The notes beneath the pieces are model-generated. The model was not told where the DNA came from and made no database searches. It saw nothing but the letters and a program-made list of their open reading frames with translations. A DNA stretch of 64,000 nucleotides. Origin: Allolobophora icterica. Lineage: Eukaryota > Annelida > Clitellata > Crassiclitellata > Lumbricidae. Location of the stretch: positions 9,479,873 to 9,543,872 of the forward strand of contig OY744605.1 in NCBI GenBank assembly GCA_963556255.1, read 5' to 3'. The position numbers and the translations under genes were made by a program. Shown here piece by piece: positions 48,951-58,028 of the stretch (positions are counted from its first letter, which is position 1; every line of letters begins with the position of its first letter).

Positions 48951-49073
48951 AAATAGCACCGTTGTCGTAATCTATAAGCCACCTGTCAACTCTTGCTACG
49001 AGTAAAATCGCAATAAGAAAATCACGATCCCTTGGAGAAGCTGAGTTGAAATACAATAATCAGGGAACCTTAG

Positions 49074-49550
49074 TGTCAACCCAATCCTTCCGTTGACAAT
49101 CCTTCTTGCTAAGTCCTTGTTCTCTTGTACTTAACGCCTATTTAACGTTCACCTTTTGAACACTAATTCTACGTATAAGTATAACCTGAATTAATCAGCA
49201 ACACAGTTTAATATCTTTTCAGTTTAATAAGAAACAAACAGACAGAACTCAATTCGATTACAACTCAACTAGTCAGCCACACTACTACAGTGAACATACT
49301 CGAATTCAAAACTTCTCCAGTCAGCATAATTCTTCGCGCCTCTTGACACACCTGTCTTCTGTGCGCCTAAGTGAAATCTAATAATATACATATAGCGCGC
49401 CGCTGCCGAGATTGGCCGGCCGCGCGTGTCACTAAGACTATACGTTATACATCTATCATATATACATATACACGTGAAACTAAAGTAAACGCACTAAATA
49501 TATACGCTAATATCTCGCACTGCAAGACTGTACACAAAACTCAGTTCACA
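49074..49550 (-). repeat. 3' LTR of the retrotransposon
   Basis: 477 bp. In element sense it runs TGTGAACTGAG ... GGGTTGACA. An ATTAAA poly(A)-signal variant occurs twice in the middle, and a GC-rich ggccggcc/gcgcgc block is present. Confidence 0.97.
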
Positions 49551-49572
49551 TTACCTCCTTCCTTTTTCTGGA
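49551..49572 (-). promoter_or_regulatory. Polypurine tract
   Basis: In element sense AGAAAAAGGAAGGAGGTAA directly precedes the 3' LTR, the expected position for plus-strand DNA priming. Confidence 0.85.
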
Positions 49573-49664
49573 ATTGAGCAAATTAAATTTCAAAATTTGC
49601 GAAATTACCAAAATACATGAAACATATATATATCTAACTAATTAATAAACAGTCTTACGATTAC

Positions 49665-52600
49665 TTATAACCTTGACAAACAATCAGCAATAATATTCAA
49701 TCTGCCCTTCTTGTACTTCACCTCAACATCAAAAGTTTGTAAGGCTAACGCCCAACGCACAAGTTTAGCAGACTTAGACATTGACTCAGTCAAGTATGTA
49801 AGAGGATTGTGATCAGTAAAAATGAAAATTTTTGATCCAATTATAATTTCTTTTAACTTGTTTAGAGCCCAAACAATAGCATAGGCTTCCTTTTCCACAG
49901 TAGCCCATCTCTTCTGGGTATCAGTTAATTTCTGACTGATAAATGACACAGGGCGTTCTATTCCCTTGTCGTCCATCTGTGTTAAAACAGTACCGACTGC
50001 AAAGTCACTACTATCGCAGTACAAATTGAATGGTTTTCCCACTTCAAAAACATATAACACTACTTTGGATCGCACAGCCTCTTTAAGTAAATCAAATGCT
50101 TGCTGATGTTCAACAGTCCAATCAATCTTATCAGAAACACGTTTACTAGTTAAATCAGATAAAGGTTTCGCAATCTGTGCAAAGTCCTTAATAAACTGTC
50201 TGTAATAATTAAAAAATCCAAGCAGTTGCTTAACTTGCTTCTTAGTTTCTGGGATCTTCAAATTAGTCAAACTTTCAATTCTGTCTGGATTCATCTTTAT
50301 CTTACCAGACCCAACCACATGACCGATAAACCTTACCTCACTCTTACCAAATATGCATTTTTTCAAATTCAAAGTAACGTTATGCAATCTCATTTGCATC
50401 AAAAATGCATCTAGATGCTGCAAGTGAATATTCCAACTGTCAGAATGCACAGCAATGTCATCAACATACGGTTCTGCAAAGTCACTTATAGGCTGTAAAA
50501 CTAAATTTATCGCCTTAACAAAAGTTCGGCCTGAATTTATCATTCCAAAAGGAACACGAGTAAATTCATACAGTCCATTATGTGTTACAAAAGCTGTCTT
50601 CCATTGATCAGATTGTTTTACAGGACAAGTCCAATAAGCACTTCGACAGTCCAAAATAGAAATCACATTAGACTTTCCAACTTTGTTCAAAACGTCTCTG
50701 ACAATCGGCATCGGATATTTACAATCCACTGTGAATGAGTTAATGTATCTGTAGTCACAGGCAAGTCTTAAAGATCCGTCTTTCTTTTTAACAATAACCA
50801 AAGGGCTTGCCATTCTGCTCGATGATGGTTTGATGATGTTTGTTTTTAACATTTCTTTGATCTGACGTTCCACTTCTGCTCGATAAATCAAAGGAATTCG
50901 ATATGCTGCAAATTCCTTTTCACGAAATCCTGGTTTTAGTTCAATTTCGTGTTCGACCAATGTACATAATCCGGGTTTTTCTGAAAATCTGTCACAGTAT
51001 TTGTTCAAGACTTTCAACAACTGTTCTTGCTGAGTTACTGTCAAATGGCTAATTTGTTCAGGATCGAGGTTAAGTGAATTCTTGTCATCTTGAACCTCAT
51101 TCCTCATTGGTAATTCAACCACTGAACCAAAATCTTCATCTTCTTCAACGATTAGACCACAACTTAATGCTCGAGTAACATATTTTCTGATCTTGTTGGC
51201 GTGAATTATTTTTCGACCATTTTCTCCCATATCGACTAAATAAGAGTACTTTGATCTTCGATGTATGATCGTACATGGACCATGCCATCGAGAAATAAGT
51301 TTGTTCGTTGACGTTGGATACAAAACTATGACTTTCTCACCAGCTTCAAATTCTTTGTGCTTTGCTCTCTTGTTATACTGATTCGTGTATTGTAATTGCT
51401 TTTCTCGAGAGTAGGATTCTGCAAACAATAATGCTTTCTCCATATTTTCTTTGAGTTCTTTCAAATACTTTTCTGGTTTAACTCCAACATGAGGTGGTAA
51501 GTTTATTTCTCTAGTCCAACTCTCTTTTAATATTGCCAATGGTCCTCTCGGAATTTTCCCATAGACAAGCATATATGGTGATACTCCAGTAGTTGCATTC
51601 GGCACTTCTCGTAATGCCCACACTGTGAAAGGAATTATCTTGTGCCATTTCCTCGGGTTGTCTATTATCACATGATGGATCATCTTTTTAAATGTCTGAT
51701 TCCATCTTTCTACTAATCCAGCAGCCTCTGGGTGTCCTGGTGTGTCGAATCTTGGACTACAGCCCATTAAATCGAGAAATTCTCTTGTCAAACTGGCTGT
51801 GAAGTTCGTTCCTTGGTCACTGGTAATCACGGACGGCACACCAACGTTCATGAACAGTTCCGTCAACGCTTCACACACAGCCTTCGCTGTCAGCGATTTC
51901 AATAAGAAGATTGTAGGCCATCTGGTGCACGAGTCCACAATGCATAAACAATACTTGTGACCTGCCGCAGATACTGGATCGATCGGGCCAACGAGGTCCA
52001 TCGTCATTCTCTTGAAGGCGACCTCTTCTCTTGAGACCGGAGTGATAGGCACTCTATCCATCACCAGACTCCTTGCCTTTAGTTGACACTTCTCGCAAGA
52101 CTTACAAAATTTCACAATGTCTCTTCTCATCTTTGGCCATACAAAAGATAATTTTATTCGTTCTCTTGTTTTCTCTTCTCCTAGATGTCCTCCAAATACC
52201 GACTCATGCGCCAATTCCATCACTTTTATTCGTCTCTCTTTTGGTAACACTAGTTGATATATCGTCTGGTCTAATATCTGATATTTCTTATGCAATAAAC
52301 CGTTGATCACACAGAATTCAGATTCTTTCTCTTGTGCTAACTTCCACCACGGCTTCAACGATTCATCCTTTCTCTGTTGCTCTTCGAACTTCTTCGAATC
52401 GGCAATCTGCACCTTTTGTTCTTCATCCATCTCTTCATCTCTATACAAGTCTCCTATCCCCACATCACATTCATTGTCTTCTTCAGTTTCATTTAATGTG
52501 CCATTCTCGCATGCAACCATCTCTTGCTCGTTTATCTCTGATGTTACACCATCTCGCGATAAGCTTCGTTGCTCATTACTTTCGTTTTCCTCATCACTTG

Positions 52601-55073
52601 AACTTTCAGTTTCACTCTTCTTATCAACATCTACCATTTCCTGTTTCCGACTCTGCGCTCTCGTCATTACATTTGCTCGTACACTCACATCTCCTTGTAT
52701 CGTTTTAACTTTCATCTGTGGTACGGCTTTTAATTCGGCAATTATCTCTGGATGCAACAAGAATCTTTCTGTACTGCCCATCTTTGCAATACTAGCACAC
52801 ATCAAGGTGACATAAGGTGTAAGTGAACACTGGATTTTACGCGAAAATCCCTCTTCTTCCACGTCACTACCACACAATCTAACATCGACTTTCACTAACT
52901 TCGCAGGAATGGCATCTCCTGCCACACATTGCAAATTCACTTTTCCAATTTGTTCCACCTTCATGCCTTCCAGTAATTCTTCACTAATCACCGGAATTTC
53001 TGCTCCCGAGTCGCTCAGTGCTTTGACTTTCACTGGCTCTTTACCGTCTACTGCACGAATTTCGACCTCAACATATTGCAAGAACGATTTCTTCAATATT
53101 CGACTGTCATCTTTTCCTATGACTTCTCTCTGAATTTCAGCATCCAATAGAATTTCTTTTTGAATACCACATTTCATTACCGACTTTACTTCAGTCTCTT
53201 GGTTTTCTTGACTCGCGGTTTGATTATCTGTATCACTAACCACTTGAATCAAATTCACCCTTGTGTGTTCTTGATTTCTGCTAGAACTAGCTGCTGCCAC
53301 TGGAACTGGACAAAATTTAACCAAATGTTTGTCTGAACCACAGTTGTGACAACGCTTCACAACCATGCCTCGTTGTTCATTTCCTTCATATCTCTTATAC
53401 TGCGTAAACGATGTGTTGCCTTCCCTCTTGGCAAACGGCGCTGACGATTTGTTAAATCCCTGACGACCAAACGTCACTTCTCTGGTCTCATTGGGTACAG
53501 GGACATTAGCCTTGACTTCTTTACCTTTGAACTGATTCCCTGTTCCTGGATTACTTTTCCACTTTCCACTCTGGCTTTGGTTTACGGAACGTTGAGAAGG
53601 ATAACTGTTTATATTTGGAAATGCAAACCCAATTCGATTGTTTACATGAATGTCTGCTAGGTCTGCCACTGCACTAGCTTGGAGACAGTCAGTTCCTTCC
53701 TTCGACAATACAAACTGTAGTGGACCTGGCGGTAAACATTCTTTTAGCTTATCCGCTACCAGCAAATCAAAGAGCGTATCATACTCTCTGTTCACGTTTC
53801 GACTTCTCACGTAATAGTTTAGCAAGTTCTTAAGTCTTGCCGTAAACATCGTATAAGTCTCTTCTGTTGTCTTCTTAGCATCCACAAATCTGGCTCTGTA
53901 TTCTCTGGAGGTCAATTTAAATTCTTTTAATAAGTGCTGCTTGACTCTATCATAATTGTCTAGATCATCGAATGACAATCTATTCAGAACGGTTCGAGCT
54001 TTCGGCGTCATCAATGGTAGTAACAATTTCACCCAAAACGGCTTTTCCACAGCAAAACTACGAAACGCGTTCTCGACTGTTTCAAAATATAATGGCACCT
54101 CCATCATATCAGTTGGCATTTGAGGCAATACATGCTTCATTGCATCACCTATTTTCTTAATTTTTGACACCAAAGTTTCACTTTCTTGCTGTTTCCTTCT
54201 TTCTGCTTCCCGTTCTTCTCTCATTTGCGTTTCTTTCAATGTCAATTTTGATTTCTCCAGTTTCAGACGTTCTTGTCTTTCTGTCTCTGCCTTTTCCAAA
54301 CTTTCTTTCTGAAATTTGAGTTCTTCTTGTCTGATCTGTTCCGCACGTTCTAACTCTAACGTTCGCGCTTTTTCTTTTTCTTCTTCACGCATTCTCTTTG
54401 CTTCAATCTGTTGCTGACGAACCTCTTCATCACTTTTTCTAGCTTTTTCAAATTCAATCATCTGCTCCAATCTTCTTCTTTCAGCATCTTCCCTATCTCT
54501 TTTCAACTGTTCTAACTGAATCTCAAACTGATTCTTTTGCAATTCAAGTTCTGCCTTACGCACTTGTTCTGCTTTATCTTCTCTCTCTCTTTGCAGACGC
54601 AATTCCTCTTGCCTTGCAAGTTCCGCTTTCTCTTCTTTCTCTCGCTGCAAGCGCAATTCTTTCTCTTCTTTCTCTCTCTGCAAACGTTCTGCTTTCTCTT
54701 CTTTCTCTCTCTGCAGACGTTCTGCTTTCTCTTCTTTCTCTCTCTGCAAGCGCAATTCGTCTTGTCTTACACGTTCTGCTTCTTGTCTCCATTTATCTTC
54801 TCTATCTTCTTTCATCATCATCCACTGCATCAACATCTCCATAGACATAGGCACAGGAGGTTTTTCAATAGCCTTTTCTACGGCACCGCCAACGGCACCT
54901 TCTTCTTCGACTTCTTCTTTAACCCACACATCGGCGAGTTCCTGCATCATGTCACCACGTGACATACCTTCTAATTGTTCTTCTTTAAAACCGGCTTTCA
55001 ACAAACGCTGTTTCAGCCTTTCCGTAGACATCTTCTTAATATCTGCTTGTCTTTCAGCACTTAGTTTCTCCAT
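49665..55073 (-). CDS. Gag-Pol polyprotein, protease-integrase-RT-RNase H order
   Basis: 1802 residues, one uninterrupted frame from the ATG at 55073. In order: a very charged coiled coil (about 95-325, with RLQREKEEK repeats near 115-150); a Gag-like helical core (about 325-520); one CCHC knuckle (CHNCGSDKHLVKFC from 575); an aspartic protease (DSGAE at 688); an integrase with a zinc region (H956 to CKSCEKC) and DD35E residues D1026, D1086 and E1122; a reverse transcriptase with YVDD at 1536-1539; and RNase H with DSSD around 1687, ending IADCLSRL at the C-terminus. All catalytic motifs checked are present. Integrase ahead of RT is the Gmr1-like arrangement rather than the usual Ty3/gypsy one. 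Gag and Pol share one frame, so the product ratio must be set by processing or by something not visible here. Confidence 0.95.
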   Translation of the reverse strand: MEKLSAERQADIKKMSTERLKQRLLKAGFKEEQLEGMSRGDMMQELADVWVKEEVEEEGAVGGAVEKAIEKPPVPMSMEMLMQWMMMKEDREDKWRQEAERVRQDELRLQREKEEKAERLQREKEEKAERLQREKEEKELRLQREKEEKAELARQEELRLQREREDKAEQVRKAELELQKNQFEIQLEQLKRDREDAERRRLEQMIEFEKARKSDEEVRQQQIEAKRMREEEKEKARTLELERAEQIRQEELKFQKESLEKAETERQERLKLEKSKLTLKETQMREEREAERRKQQESETLVSKIKKIGDAMKHVLPQMPTDMMEVPLYFETVENAFRSFAVEKPFWVKLLLPLMTPKARTVLNRLSFDDLDNYDRVKQHLLKEFKLTSREYRARFVDAKKTTEETYTMFTARLKNLLNYYVRSRNVNREYDTLFDLLVADKLKECLPPGPLQFVLSKEGTDCLQASAVADLADIHVNNRIGFAFPNINSYPSQRSVNQSQSGKWKSNPGTGNQFKGKEVKANVPVPNETREVTFGRQGFNKSSAPFAKREGNTSFTQYKRYEGNEQRGMVVKRCHNCGSDKHLVKFCPVPVAAASSSRNQEHTRVNLIQVVSDTDNQTASQENQETEVKSVMKCGIQKEILLDAEIQREVIGKDDSRILKKSFLQYVEVEIRAVDGKEPVKVKALSDSGAEIPVISEELLEGMKVEQIGKVNLQCVAGDAIPAKLVKVDVRLCGSDVEEEGFSRKIQCSLTPYVTLMCASIAKMGSTERFLLHPEIIAELKAVPQMKVKTIQGDVSVRANVMTRAQSRKQEMVDVDKKSETESSSDEENESNEQRSLSRDGVTSEINEQEMVACENGTLNETEEDNECDVGIGDLYRDEEMDEEQKVQIADSKKFEEQQRKDESLKPWWKLAQEKESEFCVINGLLHKKYQILDQTIYQLVLPKERRIKVMELAHESVFGGHLGEEKTRERIKLSFVWPKMRRDIVKFCKSCEKCQLKARSLVMDRVPITPVSREEVAFKRMTMDLVGPIDPVSAAGHKYCLCIVDSCTRWPTIFLLKSLTAKAVCEALTELFMNVGVPSVITSDQGTNFTASLTREFLDLMGCSPRFDTPGHPEAAGLVERWNQTFKKMIHHVIIDNPRKWHKIIPFTVWALREVPNATTGVSPYMLVYGKIPRGPLAILKESWTREINLPPHVGVKPEKYLKELKENMEKALLFAESYSREKQLQYTNQYNKRAKHKEFEAGEKVIVLYPTSTNKLISRWHGPCTIIHRRSKYSYLVDMGENGRKIIHANKIRKYVTRALSCGLIVEEDEDFGSVVELPMRNEVQDDKNSLNLDPEQISHLTVTQQEQLLKVLNKYCDRFSEKPGLCTLVEHEIELKPGFREKEFAAYRIPLIYRAEVERQIKEMLKTNIIKPSSSRMASPLVIVKKKDGSLRLACDYRYINSFTVDCKYPMPIVRDVLNKVGKSNVISILDCRSAYWTCPVKQSDQWKTAFVTHNGLYEFTRVPFGMINSGRTFVKAINLVLQPISDFAEPYVDDIAVHSDSWNIHLQHLDAFLMQMRLHNVTLNLKKCIFGKSEVRFIGHVVGSGKIKMNPDRIESLTNLKIPETKKQVKQLLGFFNYYRQFIKDFAQIAKPLSDLTSKRVSDKIDWTVEHQQAFDLLKEAVRSKVVLYVFEVGKPFNLYCDSSDFAVGTVLTQMDDKGIERPVSFISQKLTDTQKRWATVEKEAYAIVWALNKLKEIIIGSKIFIFTDHNPLTYLTESMSKSAKLVRWALALQTFDVEVKYKKGRLNIIADCLSRL
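54574..54800 (-). repeat. Coding repeat in the Gag coiled coil
   Basis: Tandem 24-bp-like units reading RLQREKEEKAE occur several times (about 54640-54760). The near-identical DNA units suggest recent unit gain or loss inside the gag coiled coil. Confidence 0.8.
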
Positions 55074-55321
55074 CTTACTTGTTTACTTTGGTGATTTCTC
55101 TTTTCAAAGAAGTCACGGTTTTTCTTGGTGTGTGAATCGATAAACAAACGGGATTTCTTTTATATTTGTTCGTGGAAAACAACGAAATTTTTATACCGTT
55201 TCTCGTGTTCCACCGTCGTTGATATCGTAAACTCGTCACACAGCATACAACGCGTAGATTCTTCTAACACCGTTGTAAATTCTTCAATCACCGTCGTAGA
55301 TTCTTTTATCCGCCGAAAGAG

Positions 55322-55440
55322 GTGATAACGTGAATTTTAATCCACCGTGAGTTTATATCCACCGTGAGTATTTATTCACCGTGAGTTCTTATCCACACCG
55401 ACGCTGTTCCACCGTGAGTATTTATCCACACCGACGCTGC
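55322..55440 (-). repeat. Leader repeats CCACCGTGAGT
   Basis: The untranslated leader contains about five short units with caccgtgagt and tatccacaccgacgctg, between the primer-binding site and the gag start. Confidence 0.75.
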
Positions 55441-55445
55441 CACCA
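55435..55445 (-). promoter_or_regulatory. Primer-binding site, tRNA-Leu-like
   Basis: In element sense TGGTGGCAGCG starts four bases after the 5' LTR. It is complementary to the CCA-tailed 3' end of a tRNA-Leu of the type ending CGCTGCCA (from memory of metazoan tRNA-Leu). The match extends 11 nt. Confidence 0.65.
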
Positions 55446-55449
55446 ATAA

Positions 55450-55926
55450 TGTCAACCCAATCCTTCCGTTGACAATCCTTCTTGCTAAGTCCTTGTTCTC
55501 TTGTACTTAACGCCTATTTAACGTTCACCTTTTGAACACTAATTCTACGTATAAGTATAACCTGAATTAATCAGCAACACAGTTTAATATCTTTTCAGTT
55601 TAATAAGAAACAAACAGACAGAACTCAATTCGATTACAACTCAACTAGTCAGCCACACTACTACAGTGAACATACTCGAATTCAAAACTTCTCCAGTCAG
55701 CATAATTCTTCGCGCCTCTTGACACACCTGTCTTCTGTGCGCCTAAGTGAAATCTAATAATATACATATAGCGCGCCGCTGCCGAGATTGGCCGGCCGCG
55801 CGTGTCACTAAGACTATACGTTATACATCTATCATATATACATATACACGTGAAACTAAAGTAAACGCACTAAATATATACGCTAATATCTCGCACTGCA
55901 AGACTGTACACAAAACTCAGTTCACA
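55450..55926 (-). repeat. 5' LTR of the retrotransposon
   Basis: 477 bp, no difference from the 3' LTR noticed in a base-by-base reading. Should carry the promoter. Confidence 0.97.
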
Positions 55927-56130
55927 CTTAGCTAGCTTCGATGGCTAACCACTGGATTGCTGAGTACCTAGCCATAGTTATTTTCTTTCGTTAAAGCAGA
56001 TAATCATCGCAGAAATCTAACAGTGCCATCTGGCGAATATCAGTAAAACTCAAGCGAAGGACTGTGATAGAGCCATCTTCTGAGCCATCCTAACTTGTTA
56101 TGTGTATATCGCCACCTTGCGAATCATAAC

Positions 56131-56256
<126 letters not shown>

Positions 56257-56259
56257 TTA

Positions 56260-56860
56260 TAATTTTATTAAATTCAAACTGACAAGAACGCAGAAAGATT
56301 GCACGATATAGCAATAAGAGTTGATAACAAGTTTAGGCTAACAGGAGTCGAATTTAACTGCATGGCAGCATGCAAGGCACCAATCTGTTCTAGCCTACTG
56401 CTCATTGTATAGTCGCCCCTTAGGGATTGTAAGGAGTGAAAAGGCTGAGTCGACTTTCATGGGCTAGCGGGTATCTAACCCGCGTCCTTCTGGACCGGAT
56501 TAAAAAAAACAGTGGACCGATATTGGATGTACATCCCTGGATAATTGTGACCGTGACGTCGGGCCAACGTTGACCCAATGAAGTATAAATGTAAATGTAA
56601 ATCTTCGAAATTTCTCTGCGCCACACAAAAACACGTCAGGGAGACCAGCTCAAACACCGGCGCTATATCAAGTCAGCAATAACTAGGCTGCCATGTCCAC
56701 TTCAGTGTCGAAGCCTGGAAGTTGGTAAAGCATATTGGGTCGACGTTGGCAATCGGTTGTAAATTGAACGGTCAACCTACCGGATTTAAAAGCACCATTA
56801 GACAGATAAAGGATGTAGTCTACAATCATTTCCCGGTGGAAACCACGACTTCGATCGGGC
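56260..56860. other. No recognised gene
   Basis: Intergenic DNA. A tRNA-like cgggtatctaacccgcg palindrome is present near 56468, without a supporting box A. Confidence 0.4.
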
Positions 56861-56867
56861 CGCCACC

Positions 56868-57063
56868 CAGGGGCGTAACTTTGGTCTAAAAAGTGGGGGG
56901 TACCAATTTCTTACATACACGAAGCAAGGCTGAGACTACAATCTCTGGGAAGGCACAATAATAAAATATTCATTGGCATTGTTCAGAAAGTGGGGGTACG
57001 GTACCCCCAGTCCAAAAAGTCGGGGTACGGGTACCACTCGTACTCCCACAAATTACGCCTATG
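56868..57063. mobile_element. hAT-like MITE (CAGGGGCGTAACTTTG)
   Basis: Ends caggggcgtaactttgg and, inverted, cataggcgtaatttgtg. Flanks ccgccacc and ccaccacc agree at 7 of 8. 196 bp with paired gggggtac/gtaccccc words. Confidence 0.82.
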
Positions 57064-57231
57064 CCACCACCGACCCAATCCCGTATAATAATATTTATAA
57101 TAATATTTATTCTTTAATTAAGCGCCTGCATACGCACTGCGCTGTACATGTACATGTTATGCGATAAACCTTAACTACTAACAGAACAGACAGCCTGCAA
57201 TACACGGCGCAAATTGCAGCCTACAAAGCAT

Positions 57232-57312
57232 GACCGCCTATGGGACTCGATCTCTGTACCTCTCGCACTCTACGCCAGATGTTATCCAATGCGCTACCCA
57301 GCTAACACACCC
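57232..57312 (-). repeat. tRNA-like SINE head or tRNA pseudogene
   Basis: On the minus strand tagctgggtagcgcattgga is a good box A, and agagatcgagtccc 45 bases later is box B-like. The acceptor stem does not pair, so a SINE head is more likely. Confidence 0.45.
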
Positions 57313-57435
57313 AGACGGGACCCAGACGGGACCCATACGGGATCCCATACGGGACCCAGACGGGATACCCGGCGGGATCCCGGCGGTTTTTGTCCGCGGT
57401 TTCCGTACGGGACCCATACGGGATATCCCGCCGGG
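57307..57435. repeat. GC-rich minisatellite (CCCATACGGGA / CCCAGACGGGA)
   Basis: Units of 10-13 bp, each nearly palindromic (cccatacggga), in about ten copies with some order changes. Confidence 0.85.
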
Positions 57436-57499
57436 CATCCCGGTTCTTTCCCAGTTCATTCCCAGATGACTAAAAAGTGATACCCAGTTTAGCACAGTT

Positions 57500-57875
57500 C
57501 ATGGGCGGCAATCCCAGGGGTCCAGAGTGACAAGACCCCTTTTAACAGTGGGGGAGGACACACCATACATCTGCCCCCCCCAAATTTTGAAGAAACACCA
57601 AAAAAGTCACCCCAGTTTTTTTTCTCTTTTTGAGCAGATCAGTTCAAAACTCTTTTTGACCAGATCAGTTCAAAAGGGACAAGACCCCCTTGAACAGTAG
57701 GGGGACACACCATACATCTGCCCCCACCCACCCCCCAAAATTTTTTTAGGAAACAGCAAAAAGTCACCCCAGTTTTTTTTATACCTCTTTTGAGCAGATC
57801 AGTTCAAAACTCTTTTTTTGACCTGATCAGTTCAAAAACGTCGCCCCCACCTGTCAAACAAGAACTCCACCAGTG
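57500..57875. mobile_element. hAT-like MITE with perfect 8-bp TSD and internal duplication
   Basis: Ends catgggcggcaatcc and, inverted, cactggtggagttc. gcacagtt is repeated at 57492-57499 and 57876-57883. The interior contains two tandem versions of a block of about 155 bp (gacaagacccc ... cagatcagttcaaaa), while the copy at 12888-13121 has one. Confidence 0.9.
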
Positions 57876-58028
57876 GCACAGTTTACAGTATAGTATGCAA
57901 ACTGTACTGTAAACTGTGCTATATAGTTAAAGCAATAAATAATCAACAAAAGCGTTAAATGACACATCAATTTAATAAAGTCAATTTAATAAAGTAAAGT
58001 AATCATGCAGTCGATCTGCTCTGTAATT

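Larger units (their letters stand above)
49074..55926 (-). mobile_element. Intact Gmr1-like Ty3/gypsy LTR retrotransposon
   Basis: A complete 6853-bp element in minus orientation. Two 477-bp LTRs are identical by eye, begin TGT and end ACA, and are bounded by the 5-bp TSD cttag (49069-49073, 55927-55931). Internal parts in element order: primer-binding site, leader with short repeats, one Gag-Pol frame, polypurine tract. The integrase lies before the reverse transcriptase and RNase H is last, as in the Gmr1-like group described from deuterostomes. No env-like frame. LTR identity and an open frame imply a recent insertion. Confidence 0.97.

Noticed and set aside
52303..52815. 170-codon plus-strand frame inside the retrotransposon
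   Set aside because: Antisense shadow of the Gag-Pol frame; no independent support.
57232..57312. Functional tRNA gene
   Set aside because: Box A and box B-like motifs are present, but the acceptor stem does not pair and the anticodon arm is poor.
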